Shown here piece by piece: positions 11,225-22,500 of a stretch of DNA of 64,000 bases. This DNA is from Linnemannia hyalina (lineage: Eukaryota > Mortierellomycota > Mortierellomycetes > Mortierellales > Mortierellaceae). Positions within the stretch are counted from its first letter, which is position 1. Every line of letters starts with the position of its first letter. The notes under the pieces were generated by a model. The model did no database searches. It was given only the letters and a program-made list of their open reading frames with translations, and was not told where the DNA came from. Both the position numbers and the translations under genes were made by a program. Where the stretch lies: contig JAHRHY010000008.1 of assembly GCA_019671135.1 (NCBI GenBank), forward strand, positions 1,426,001 to 1,490,000, read 5' to 3'.

Positions 11225-12687
11225 AAAAACGTGTTCATCCAGTCATCCAGACAAGATAAAAGAATTACCCCTGTCGAGGAACTGTGTGTGTGGCACACGA
11301 CCAGTGTTATTTGATGGGCGAATAGAGTTTGTGTTTTTTTCTCTTTGTGCGCCAATCTAATTACCTTCTCGACCACCAAAAACAATAACAATCACAACAA
11401 CAAAAAACATCGACAGTGTAAACAAAAAGGCACAAGCTTGAAAGATCGAATTCATTTCTTCACATCTTCGAAGAGGTCTTCTTGATGAAGAGAGAACAGT
11501 CTAGAGGAACATGGAGGAATGAGAGGAGATATGAGATCAAGAGGGGGTCACTGACGTGCTTGATTTTGAGTGTGGGTTTCTTGCCTGGGTGCGTTACCAG
11601 GTACCAGTACGAGGTGGGAGTAGAAGCCTATTCATGTCAAAATGGAATAAGAATTTTTTTTCTTTCATTTCTAGGGTATTCAATCGGGAAGGAAGAACGG
11701 CCAAAAGAAATGGAAAAATAGCCAGAGAAGAGGGGAGAAAACAAGGTTTGGAGGGGAATAGGAAGAGGAACAGGACCAGGGACGAGAGATGTCTCGTCGA
11801 GTTGATGTTCGCCTGTTTTCGAGGTGGATAGCACCATCTGAGAGAGAGAGAGAGCACTTCATGCACACAGAGTCGGGTGGGTTGTGGGTGGGTTGGTTGT
11901 AAGAGAAAATAAATAACGCAAAACGCACCCCGGCAATAGCTTTCTCCCGCAATAGAGCAAAGGCAAAAGGACAAAGACGTATCTCTCCGTCAAGTTTTTT
12001 TTTTATGTTTGACGAGCCCACTTCGTTTTTGCTGTTGATGAACAGGTGTTCATACTACTTACTGCCTTGCACCGGAATCCCCTATCGATGGTTTATTTTA
12101 CACACAATCGTTCAGTTCCCCTCTTTTTTTTAATGTGCAGCTTCGCAAGGAGTGTTTTCTTTTTTTTTTGCTGCGTTGCGATCTTGCCCTTGAGGCACTT
12201 CTTGCCACCAAATTACTCCTGTTGTTCCAGCGTTTGAGAATAAGGATGATCGAGAGTAGAAATGAAAGAGGGTTGGAATAGAGGGTGAGAGAGATGAAAA
12301 AGAGAGAGGGAGAGATTTGAGAGAGGCCATTTGAAGCAGCGACGAAGGGGAGAGAGAGGGCCAGATCCCAATTCATGGACGACACTCACTCTGCTCCTCG
12401 CAATCTGAGATGGGAGGGAAGGGGGTGGTTAGATATTCGAGACGGATGGACGAGGGAATGAAGAGGAGTAACGAAGGCCATCGCGATGTGCTATTACATT
12501 GGTTATGTGCCTGGACTGAACTGGGGGATGGAACGGTTGCTGGGATGTGGGCAAAATATTGCGCCTAAAAAGTCTCAGGGACAGACAACGGACGTTTTCT
12601 TTTTTTCCCTTCTTTTCTTTCTTCTCTTCTCTTTTCTCATCATCATCCACACTCCCATCAACCCAACAAAACACTCACTCATCCAAC

Positions 12688-14183
12688 ATGTCTCTCACCC
12701 ACGCCCAGGAAATCGAGTTCAAGGAGGCCTTTGCCCTCTTCGACCCCACCAACTCTGGCACTATCCAGCCCCAGGCCTTCACTAACTTCCTCGCCGTACG
12801 TTTCTGCTCTCTCACTTCTCTTCTAACCGACTACGCACTTCACCGCCTCTTTCGACCCTTTCTCTTTCTTGTTTACTGCTGCCCCAGTGTCCTTGTCTTT
12901 CATTTTCTTTCTTGACAGCCTCCTTCATTTTGATCGAGGGCCAGATTATGTTGCGTTCTCCAAGTTGTTTATGTCGCAATTGTCTGACTGATCGAATAAC
13001 GTGGGACTGATTTTTGAGTCGTGTGCCTGGAACTGGATGGAATCGACGTGTATCAGTGCTGATGACCGAGCTAAAGAGAATCAAGGAGAGTGCTCAAAGT
13101 TGATCCGACTCGACTTGAAGCGACAAAGGCTTTTCACTCTGGTGATAGTAGAGCACAAAGAAAAATAACAGGAATGTCCTCTCCTCGAGTCGCGAGTCCC
13201 CTGAGCACAAACGACATCCAATGGAATGAAAAGATCAGACGAGCTGACCATTTGTATTTTGAGCGCTTTTTTTTTTCTTGAAGGCTGTCGACTTTTCTCT
13301 ATCCTCAAAAGATAACGCGATGTTGTTCGTGAGAGTGGGATACGGCACCCGTGCCAGTTCTTTTCATTCGTGAACATGGACGAAGGAGAGGGAGTTGTGG
13401 TTCATGAGTGGATGGTACATCCCTTCCCTTCTCTTTCTGCGCCTTTTTATCTATTGTTCCTTTTATTTTTCTACCTCCATCCTTGACAGCATCTTTCATT
13501 TTCGTTTACATCAAACACACATCCACACACACAAAAACATCTTCTCTAGGAATTCCTAACCTGATTCCTCTGTGCCAAACCATCAAAAAAAAAAAAACTA
13601 CCCCGCATTTTCGACCCATCACACACCTTCTCTACCACACGCCATTAACCTTCCCCTCTTTTCTATTCATCCTAAACATAATAGCTCCTCAACAACCCCG
13701 AGTTGGCCAGCAAGGTTACCCTCCCCACCCAGCCCTTGGACTTCAAGGCCTTCACCGCCCTCTTGGCCAACAACCACAAGGGAGCCGAGACCTCCGATGA
13801 GGCCTACGTTGCTTTCTTCAAGTCCATCAACAAGGATGGTTCCGGCAATGTCTCCGCTGCCGAGCTCCGCTCTTCCCTCCAGCACTTTGGCAACAGCGCC
13901 CTCTCCGAGGTAAACCTTCACTTTTTTAATTTCAGTGGTCAAGATACATGATTTCCTCCCAACAATGATTCTCTCTTTGAATCGAACGTCATTATTTTGC
14001 CACCAAGACGGACGCCCATTTTCTAATTACGTACTCCGTCTCTATATCACTTTGCATTAGGCCGATGTTGACGAGATTGTCCACGAAGCCGATGTCTCTG
14101 GCGATGGCCGTGTCTGCATCGAGGAGTTCTTGAAGATCATGCAGAAGTCCGAGAAGAAGCTCCGCGGCGAGCACATTGTGTAA
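12688..14183 (+). CDS. EF-hand protein of the calmodulin / myosin light chain (Cdc4-like) type
   Basis: Three exons: 12688-12795, 13685-13909, 14061-14183, all phase 0, giving 151 aa, close to the 141-150 aa of calmodulins and myosin light chains. EF1 loop D19-A30 ('DPTNSGTIQPQA') has Ala where the bidentate Glu should be. EF2 has no recognisable loop. EF3 loop N85-E96 ('NKDGSGNVSAAE') is near-canonical with Asn in position 1. EF4 loop D122-E133 ('DVSGDGRVCIEE') is fully canonical. Loss of the first two sites and retention of the last two is more like a light chain or calmodulin-like adaptor than true calmodulin. A role on a myosin or another IQ-motif partner is inferred. Intron 1 is 889 nt, far longer than the others. 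An AATAAA follows at 14261. Confidence 0.85.
12796..13684 (+). other. 889-nt first intron of the EF-hand gene
   Basis: The donor is GTACGT and the acceptor is 'cataatag'. The right part (about 13480-13680) is A/C-rich with CT tracts, looking like the promoter-leader DNA seen before other genes here. An internal start site is possible but is only inference. Open frames inside have no coding character. Confidence 0.5.
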
Positions 14184-14741
14184 AGTAATGACACAACAAC
14201 CCTGTTTTTAACAAAAATATTCCCTATCACTTAGAGTTGTCAACTCCATTGCCTTACTCCAATAAACCCCATTCGTAATACATATTCAAACCACTAAAGT
14301 CGCCATGAATGCGGGGTAATCTACATTGACGATGGTCATGGGAAGTTGGAAGTTGGAAGTTAACAAGTATAGACAAAAGGTGTGCTGTCAAATAAGTATG
14401 TGTTATTCAATTCAAGGGTGTCCTCCTCTCAGGCACAGGTGGCAAAATGCCAAAAGGTAAAAAAATCGATTTGGGAAATGGTGGCGTCGCAGCGCCGTTC
14501 TAACCAACAAAGCCAAACTTTGCCCTTCCTTTCAAGGTTTTTGTGGTCACCGCTTTGCCTCGCTCCCTTTCCTCCTTTTCTTTTCTCTTCTCTTCACTCT
14601 CAACCATCTCCTCGCCGCCACCACCATCTCCCAGGGCCCTGCACTCACCCTCTTTGCCGTACAGGACAAGAGACACTCTCGCAACAAACAGGAACACACA
14701 CAAAACAACAGCAACTACAACCTTACACAAAAAAAAAAAAT
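14184..14741. other. Intergenic between EF-hand and phosphatase genes
   Basis: The region holds the 3' end of the EF-hand gene and the CT-rich then CA-rich leader of the phosphatase gene. An open frame runs into the phosphatase ATG from 14382, but its first 120 codons are low-complexity leader sequence. Confidence 0.6.
14261..14266 (+). terminator. Probable polyadenylation signal AATAAA
   Basis: This hexamer lies 78 nt after the EF-hand stop codon. Confidence 0.5.
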
Positions 14742-15518
14742 ATGGACGCCACAGCATTGGCAAACACAAAGGTCGCCATCTACCGCCAACTCATCAACGA
14801 GAACCTGCCCGTACTCGAATGGCGCTACGAGCAACGTCGCGAGATGCAAGAGATCCTGCCTTCAATCTTCCTCGGCCCTTACTCTGCAACACGCAACCTC
14901 GACGAACTCCAACGCGCAGGCATCACACACATTGTCTCGCTCTGGGATGGGTCGGAATCAAAGATCCTCAAGGTCCATCACCCGGACCGTTTCAAGTACC
15001 TCCAGCTCGAGATTTCGGATGCGGCAACGCAAAACCTGATCACGTTATTCCCACAGGTTAAGCAGTTTATTGACCAGGCTATCCTGCGCGAGGACGGAAA
15101 AGTTCTTGTGAATTGTATGAGCGGTATTTCGCGGTCACCGGCGTTTGTGGTTGCGTACTTGATGGAGGCGACGGGGATGGATTATGATGTGGTCTATCGT
15201 TATGTCCAAAACAAGCGGTTCTGTATGAACCCCAACCCAGGCTTCAGGCATCAACTCGAAGTAAGTAGACACTTGGGAGGCGTACCAATAGGCCTGCTGT
15301 TTTTTTTTGTTCATTGTTTCCCTCAATCTTCGCCACTCCGCAACAAATAAGGATATTGTCCGCATACTAACTTGGCTTCTTATTAATTCTCTTTGTCGTT
15401 ATTGTAGGAATATGGACCTATTTACACGGCGGTTCAGGCATTGGGATCACAACCAGTGGAGCAGAGGACGTCGGTTAGACGGTCAGCCCCAGAAGACGAC
15501 GAGATTGATGACGCGTAA
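14742..15518 (+). CDS. STYX-like dual-specificity phosphatase
   Basis: Two exons: 14742-15260 and 15408-15518 (phase 0), 209 aa. The fold follows the small DSP/STYX pattern: 'ILPSIFLGPYSATRN' near residue 38, general-acid loop D93, P-loop 'NCMSGISRS' at 124-132, then 'YVQNKRFCMNPNPGF' and 'EYGPIYTAVQAL'. The last two blocks are closest to STYX, an animal pseudophosphatase that lost its catalytic Cys. Here Cys125, Arg131 and Asp93 are all present, but the usual His before the Cys is Asn124. Activity is therefore plausible but altered. The terminal 'gcgtaagg' could be a splice donor. If used, a third exon at 15641-15686 would replace the stop and add about 14 residues (AEHQFPRSHKKTGQD). Confidence 0.85.
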
Positions 15519-16120
15519 GGGATAATATCTTGTTTTCGATGTTGAAATACCCAATCGTGTCTCTTTTTTTGTGTTACAATCACACCACAGCACATCGCCT
15601 TCTGACTATTTCTCCTCACCTTCGCTTTTTGTCTGTTAGTGAGCATCAATTCCCTCGGTTCTCATAAGAAAACAGGACAGGATTAGATGACAACGACTCG
15701 ACTACAACTTACCTGGACTCTCGAGACCACTCTCTTATCGACCATCTACCCACCCCGCCTTCGCCATCTCATTTTTTTCTCGCCCTTTTGTCTGAACGAG
15801 AAAACACAACATGTACAACAACCAGCGGGACAAACTCACCGATAGGACACCCAACTCAATTTCAATAATTACAACCACTCACCCACGTCTGGACGGGCAA
15901 ATCTCTTTTGGCGCGAGTGTACTGGAGAGGGGCGTTTTTTAGCATGATAAAGTATTAGAATTTGCAAACCACTAGAAAAGCGCATGGACAGTTAGATACA
16001 TGAAGTGAAACGGGCGTTTATTATCGTGGCGATATATCGTAATCATGAAAATAAGTACATTAGGTGCGCTACGGGTAGATTTTTGTATATGTGTTTGAGA
16101 GACACGGTTGCCTTTTTTTT
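15519..16120. other. Convergent 3' region, possible extra exon of the phosphatase gene
   Basis: The segment lies between the 3' ends of the phosphatase gene and the LPMO-like gene. A strong acceptor ('tttttgtctgttag') ends at 15640 and opens a possible short final exon at 15641-15686. Nothing else is seen. Confidence 0.5.
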
Positions 16121-17590
16121 TTAGACCAGCATCCAAGTGAATGTCGCAAGGACAGTTGACACAAGGAATGCGGTGGTGGAGAGGGACACAGCAGGAGCGG
16201 CATTGTCGACGACGTTAGGAATTTGGCTGACCAGGTTGCGGTTGATAGAGCTTTCCCTGTCCTTGTTCGACGAGGCGTCGGTCGAAGAAGGGTGGGATCC
16301 AGGAACGATAGCAGCCGCGGTGTTGTTGGTCTTTGAGTTGCTGCCTGCAGGAGCTGTTGAATTGGCAGACTTGTTCTCAGAAAGAGTAGTGTTGATCAAC
16401 TCCGAGGGTTTCACAGGCGGCAAAGGGGAGGTATCGTTACCCTCATGGTCGTTGACAGCATCGCCGGCGAGGGACCCAACGTCGTCACTACTGAAGTCAT
16501 CACCTTGTTTGTGGTTCTTCTTGCTCTCGCGGATGATGGAGACGTTGGGGACGACGTTGAGGGGCTGATCGGCTTTTGTGGATAGATCGGCGAGTGTGTC
16601 AACTCGTGGGGGGTGTGCGCCACCCTGGGACGTAGATGTGATTGCGGATTCGGGTGCAGCCGCATTGGCGGTGGAGGGTGGGGTGTCCATGGTCATGTAG
16701 GCGAGTTGGAGGGGTTCGGTGTGGACGGTGACTTGCTGTTCTTGAGAGATTGTTGGGTGTTGTCGTGGTTGGACTTGGACTTGAGCGTCTACATCTGGAG
16801 CAGCTTGTGGTGCTGGTGCTGGAGTAAAGGTCTCTGGGATCGCAGTAGGCACCTGTTCAGGTACGTTGTTGACGACAACGGCGGCTTGCTGAGGCTCAGT
16901 GTCGACTTGAGCTGTAGCAGATGTAGTGTCGACAACCTGCGTAGGCTCCTTGGCGTCAACCCCCCTCGATTGAATGAAGGATCCGTCGCCATTGACGGTC
17001 ATCTCAAAGCAAGTCGAGTACTCCTCCCCAGCAGGGTTCCTATCATATTTCCACCACCAAACGATCTGATACGTTCCTGGCTGAGTCCCAGGAGGGACCG
17101 TGATATGCCCATGGCACCAAGTGTTGGGTTCTGAGGGCTGATCACAATTGCCACTGGTCCCAAAGATCATGGTCCCCAACAATGTTGCTGGCCCCAACTC
17201 TGCACGTGTAACAAGTTGTTTCCCGGGGACACCTGTCCAATGGACTTCAATCGTCGAAGGGCGATTATCGTCAAGATGCCCATCGGGTTGCCAGGTGAGG
17301 TGCATTTGTTGACCGGGGACGACGTTGGCGATAGGGTAAGGGTTGTTTCCAGGGATGTTTTGTCGCCCTGGTTGACAGACGGAGGCGTCGGGGCGACGGT
17401 CTTGGACGAGGTAGGTGTATTTAGTGTTGATGTCGATGTCGGCTCGGGAGGGGTAGCCGAGAGGGAAGCCGGCGCAGGTGCCAGAGTCGAGCATGTTTGT
17501 GCAGTCTAGCCAGCTGTGTGCTGACGTGAGTGAGGGGATGAGGAGGGGGAGGATGGCTACTGCTTTGAAGGACAGGACTGGGTGTCGCAT
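16121..17590 (-). CDS. Secreted LPMO-like histidine-brace protein with probable GPI anchor
   Basis: Single-exon gene, 489 aa. A signal peptide (residues 1-24, 'LPLLIPSLTSA') ends immediately before His25, giving a mature N-terminal 'HSWLDC', as in copper lytic polysaccharide monooxygenases. The core domain (about 25-220) has paired Cys and further candidate copper ligands (His in 'MHLTWQPDGHLDD', 'EVHWTG', 'WCHGHITV') and ends with 'GTYQIVWWWKYD' and 'STCFEM', where an axial Phe or Tyr is expected. A linker rich in Thr/Ser/Pro/Gln (about 220-460) and a final hydrophobic stretch (467-489) fit a wall- or membrane-anchored GPI protein. I cannot assign an AA family; a copper-binding, non-catalytic relative is the main alternative. 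Confidence 0.7.
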   Translation of the reverse strand: MRHPVLSFKAVAILPLLIPSLTSAHSWLDCTNMLDSGTCAGFPLGYPSRADIDINTKYTYLVQDRRPDASVCQPGRQNIPGNNPYPIANVVPGQQMHLTWQPDGHLDDNRPSTIEVHWTGVPGKQLVTRAELGPATLLGTMIFGTSGNCDQPSEPNTWCHGHITVPPGTQPGTYQIVWWWKYDRNPAGEEYSTCFEMTVNGDGSFIQSRGVDAKEPTQVVDTTSATAQVDTEPQQAAVVVNNVPEQVPTAIPETFTPAPAPQAAPDVDAQVQVQPRQHPTISQEQQVTVHTEPLQLAYMTMDTPPSTANAAAPESAITSTSQGGAHPPRVDTLADLSTKADQPLNVVPNVSIIRESKKNHKQGDDFSSDDVGSLAGDAVNDHEGNDTSPLPPVKPSELINTTLSENKSANSTAPAGSNSKTNNTAAAIVPGSHPSSTDASSNKDRESSINRNLVSQIPNVVDNAAPAVSLSTTAFLVSTVLATFTWMLV

Positions 17591-19594
17591 GATTGAGAAG
17601 TGGTTGGGTGAATTGAAGGTTTTAGTAAAGAGGGCAGTGGGCGAAGCTACAACAGGTGCGATAACTGATTGGTGTTCCTGGAAGAAGTAAAGGAAAATCG
17701 AAGGTGTCTTGAGGATGTGTTGACTTCAGTAGGACAGTAGGAGAGACGGTTGGGCTTGGTCGTTAAAATGATAGAAGCGTAGGAGCAATGTGAAGAAGAG
17801 AAGAGCTATGTAGAGAAGAGAAGAAGACAAGAGAAAAAGGCACGGAAAGTCCTTTTTTATAGCCTTTGTCTTCATACTAGAACACAGCTCTTTGGGTTCA
17901 TGTTTAGCTAGTTTCTGGAGGGAAGGAGACAATAATGACGACGATACAAGGAAGGAGCGGGTAGCCAGGCCGGTAGTCAGACAGAATACGAAGTGGAACA
18001 GGAGAAGCGAGGAAGGAGAGGGGGGACTAAAAATAATAAAGCGAGGATGAAGAAAGATGTTGCTTCACACCTACTTACTATGTATAACACTTTTGGTTCA
18101 AGGAACAGAGACAAAGAGGACAGACCGAGCGATGGTTGGCTGGCCTCGCAATACGAGTCTAATAATTCTCTTATGGCCATTCACCACCAGTATGCGTACG
18201 TGCCCAGAAACTACGTCGACGATCCCTCACACAATCGCTATACATTCTTCAAGATGGAGATTTTATTATTCCCCAAGCAGGGTCTAATAAAGAGCCAGAG
18301 GGAATCTCACATTCGACTATTCACGAAGGAGAAAAGTAATAAATAAAAAGAGTTGGCCTTGGTGGGAATGGAATCCTCTCTTTACCCGTTCTGGTATTCC
18401 TGTCAAGCTTGCTCCCCGTCCTATCCGCACTACCGCCTGCACGGTACCCATTCAATTATTCAATGGATGGGTCAGAACAATGATGTCCAACTACTTGAAT
18501 GTCTCTTCGACCTTTGTTTTGTCTGTGCGACAAGAAAGTCTTTTTTGGGCTGTTCACTGTCCAGCTGCCATCTTGTTGAATCGCTTGATCGAAAAGGGTT
18601 AAGGGCTAGGTAGGAAAAGGCAAGATTTGAGACATGAACAACAGACGAGGGGCAGCAAGGTAAAAGTAAGCTGCGGTTCTGGTGACGGTGACGGTATTGC
18701 CAACCACCAACGTTGTCAGCACAATGAAACACTTCCAATTAGCTGTGACAATGCGATGTCTGTACATACACAACAGCCCTTTCTTTAGCGTACAAGTAAA
18801 GAAAGAAGCGTGGCTGGTATTCAAACGTCCCCCTCCATGCGCTCAGCATCAATTCTTCTCTTTGGCTCTGCACGCTTTCTCTTTTTCTCTTTTTCTCTTT
18901 TTATTTACAAGTCGTCTCGTGGACTTACGAACCACCTTTTTCGCCTTTAAGAGTATTGACGGTCAACAGAAGGCCAATCCCATCCCAGGTACCATCACTG
19001 ATCGCTTTGTCTTGTTTTTTGATGTCGATATGATCCCAGACACCACCGTTGAAAACTTTACCTGTGTCGCCGATCAAAATAAATAACGGTTTCTATGGAA
19101 GGAACATACCCAAAGAAAACAAACCACTCTATCTTCTTGTAATTCAAATGGACACCCTGGTTGAAGGCAATCGCACGGAAGGAGAGCCAATTAAGAAATA
19201 TGTGCATATGTCCTTGTGTTTTTAGTAATAGATTTTTCCAGCGTGTTTGTGCTCACAGCCGTTTTATTTCTGATATTGGGGTCTCCTCCGCCCTGCAGTT
19301 GACAACTGCTTACAGCACCTTTCTCTTTTCTCCTTTCCTCACTCTCCACTCATCCTCTTTCCTTGTCGATTAACCCTCATTCTTACACTCACCCTTCTTC
19401 TCCTCATCACTCAGCATATCGCACCTCCGCCGCTCAGCATTCACAACAACGACAACCGCTCCATAACCAACAAAAAGCACACCAAGACTGCACCATCACT
19501 ACCACCACTACTACAACCAACAAACTACCAGCCATCATCGCACCCATTCAACAATAACTAGTGCCAGGAAGTGCACACAACTCTTCTTCCAACA
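17591..19594. other. Divergent intergenic region, no gene seen
   Basis: These 2 kb separate the LPMO-like gene from the UNC80-like gene, which are transcribed away from each other. Open frames are short and without family features. The last 250 bases (about 19330-19594) are A/C-rich and T/C-rich leader sequence with CAA and ACC runs before the ATG at 19595. Confidence 0.6.
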
Positions 19595-22500
19595 ATGGCG
19601 GTCATTCCTGATGAGGATACCAACCCCACCATCGACTTGATAAGACCCCCTGCACAAGGGACAAGTTTTAGAGACCTTGACCTGGAGGGACAGCAACCTC
19701 CCTTCACGATAGATAACCCTTCAATTATCCAGGCAGCCGCCCCTGTCCTGTCGTTCCCTCCTCAACCGACCTCAGGAGATGAATTGGTACTAGGGCAGCA
19801 GCAGCAGCAACAGCAGGAACCATTGAGCACAGAACCGTTGCGGTCACGGACGGTTGATAGAAACTGGGCTCGTGTACGCCAAAAGGTCGTCGGGATCGAT
19901 GTTTCCACACCTCAAAACAACAACTCGGCGCCCGTACAGAGAGAGAACAATCAAGGTACCAGCTCAGGAGGAGCAGTAGGAGGAGTAGGTCAGGGCAGCA
20001 CCTACCCACCTGCAGAGATGAGGGCACACATAGGCAACGGCCGCTTCCCTGCCAGCAATCCAATCACCGATCAGCATAGGACGTTTCCGACCATGGAGGG
20101 CTTGGGCACAGTTTCGACAGGGCTCCGAGGTGTTTTAGGCTTCAGGACGGCGGTCGTACAGCGGACACAGCTACGGAAAATGGAAAAGGAGATCGAAAAA
20201 GCCCTCGCCCGTCATGCGAGCGATCAGAGTCAACCTCGTTCACGGACTGTGGCACGGATAGGCACCGGCACCAGAGGTATGATTCCAGGAGCATCTTACA
20301 ACCTAATGGTTTTCGATACCGGCATCGTTGACAGGAGTCTTGTCGAGGAGCTGTCCGACATTTTGACCAGATGGAAAGCACTTATCGTCGAGGTGCCTTG
20401 CAAGAGCGAGATCTTTCGGGCGCTTTCTAAGATGCTTTTAGCCAGCAGGACAGAACCGTTGTCAAGTAAGGACTACTTCATGGAACTCTAGGTTTATTTT
20501 ATGTTTACGACCAGTGTTTGTATTTCAGGATTCAGATCCGAGCATGGTTTGAGCATTGGACTCATGGAGAACTTTTGATTGTTCAAATCGAATAGGAGCC
20601 GATGCGACTGCGGTTTTGAACCTCGTTGATCAGATGAGGCAAATGTTTCCTCTGCAGAGCGACCCAGAGGATCTTCAGGATGTGCTATGGTGCCTCAGTC
20701 TACTCTCGCCAAAATACGCCTGTCATAAGGTGAGAGCTCGCACTTGGATTCTACGAAGACTTGCATTGTGAGCCGCGAGAGCAGGATTTAGATATTGACA
20801 GTTAACGGATAAACATTCATCTACGTTAGGATCGAATCGTTACAATTATCAACCAAATGCTGGCACCTGGAGTTATAACGGCGACTGTACCGCTCTTGCC
20901 TAGGAACATCCACGCGATTCTGGCCTCATTGGTGACACTGCTAAGCGAGCAAGCTGCTTTACCCAAGGAAGCTCAGGATCGACGTATTCAGGATTTGTCG
21001 GCAGTCTTGATGGATCGGATACGTTCTGGCGATTTGGGCGTGAAATCGGATCCGACTGCCGATCGAGCGCAAATGGAGCATAACGCCGACATCGCCTTTC
21101 TACGCGGCTTGATCGAGTGCATACGACTTCGAGACCAGACAACAGTTCATTATTTGCTTCATGAACTCTTGCCGGTGAGTGCTTCAGCTTTTTTTTACAT
21201 GCGGAGGAAATGTTTTGCGTATGTACGCTCATTCCAACATACATTAGCTGACGCTTGTTTACCTCTTGCAACACATGTAGGTGTATTGGGTGGAGCCGGA
21301 CTCTAAATACCCTCTCGCTCTGGATGGACCAGTTCGCATTTTTGGTCAGGTGGCGAGTGAGTTTGTCCTGAATGCGCCAGTCGCCCACGCAGATGAATCA
21401 GAGCTGACAAAGTCGTTGATTCTGGACATGACAATTTTCCTACAGGAGTTTCTGCCGCCAGCTGGACTGCGCGGATCGGTTTCAAATGAGGCAGTGGCGT
21501 CAGTAGTCCGGTTCATTTTCATGGTTTTCTCTATCGAGTATCTGGAGATCCAGCCACAGGAACCATCCACATCATTTGACAATCCTCGACCTTCACGAGA
21601 CGATATGGAGCCGACCTCACGGGCATCAATGTCGACTGAGCCAGAACGGGAGGCCATGCCTAGGACACCGCCAAGGTCTCCCCTCAGCCCCAACGTGAGC
21701 GGAGATAATTTTCAGGCTAGGATATTGCCGCCTCGGGATCAAGGATTACCAGGTGAGAAGACGAACCCTGTTGTTCAACTAGCCCGGAATTACTTCGATG
21801 CCATTTGGGACCAGGGACATCAAGGAACCATCGTGGACCAGATGAAAATCGAGGTAGGAACAGGATTTTGGAGGTTATGTAGATCCAAGACTGGCGTTCA
21901 AATAACACACGACTAACAGCGAATCATTTTTAATACTCTTGGTATTTTAGAGTGAAGACATTGCATTTCGACGACTCGTCAACCTCTACCATCGCGTCAT
22001 TCTTGGATCCAGCACGGCAAGAGGCACATTGATTCTCAACGCAACCCTGAGCACATTCTTCAATGTAAGCGAGACATGTTTTGGTTCCTGACCTCTAGAA
22101 GTTAGCTTTCGTCAAAAGATTTGTCAAACTAACTGATCGCTTTGTTTCTCACATATAGAAATTAGTTGCCCATCAGCCCGAACCCAACGAACGCCTGTCA
22201 AGGCTACTTCTGCAGCTCTCAGTCGTCCATCGCGCCTCTTTCTTCAAGCCCATGATCGCATGCGTGGCGTCCGACTCAACTCAATTTGTGACGGACTATC
22301 TCTGCATCCTGTCATGTCTGGAAACACACATGAGTCTAGTAGATCTGTACATGAGAGATGCCGATATGATATGTGTGATCGCCATGACGGATGTCGGTCA
22401 TGAGCGGCCAAGGAGAGACTTACAGGTGCAGGCACAAGGGCTGAAGTGGGGCTCCTGCACAGTCGGTCAGTGCATCATTGTCTTGGAATTCATCTACGTG

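Larger units (their letters stand above)
11010..12687. other. Intergenic, no gene seen; leader of the EF-hand gene at its right end
   Basis: The region has runs of AG/CT-rich DNA and short frames without coding character. At 12595-12660 there is a CT-rich tract followed by an A/C-rich segment directly before the ATG at 12688, the usual look of a fungal transcription start and leader. Confidence 0.65.
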
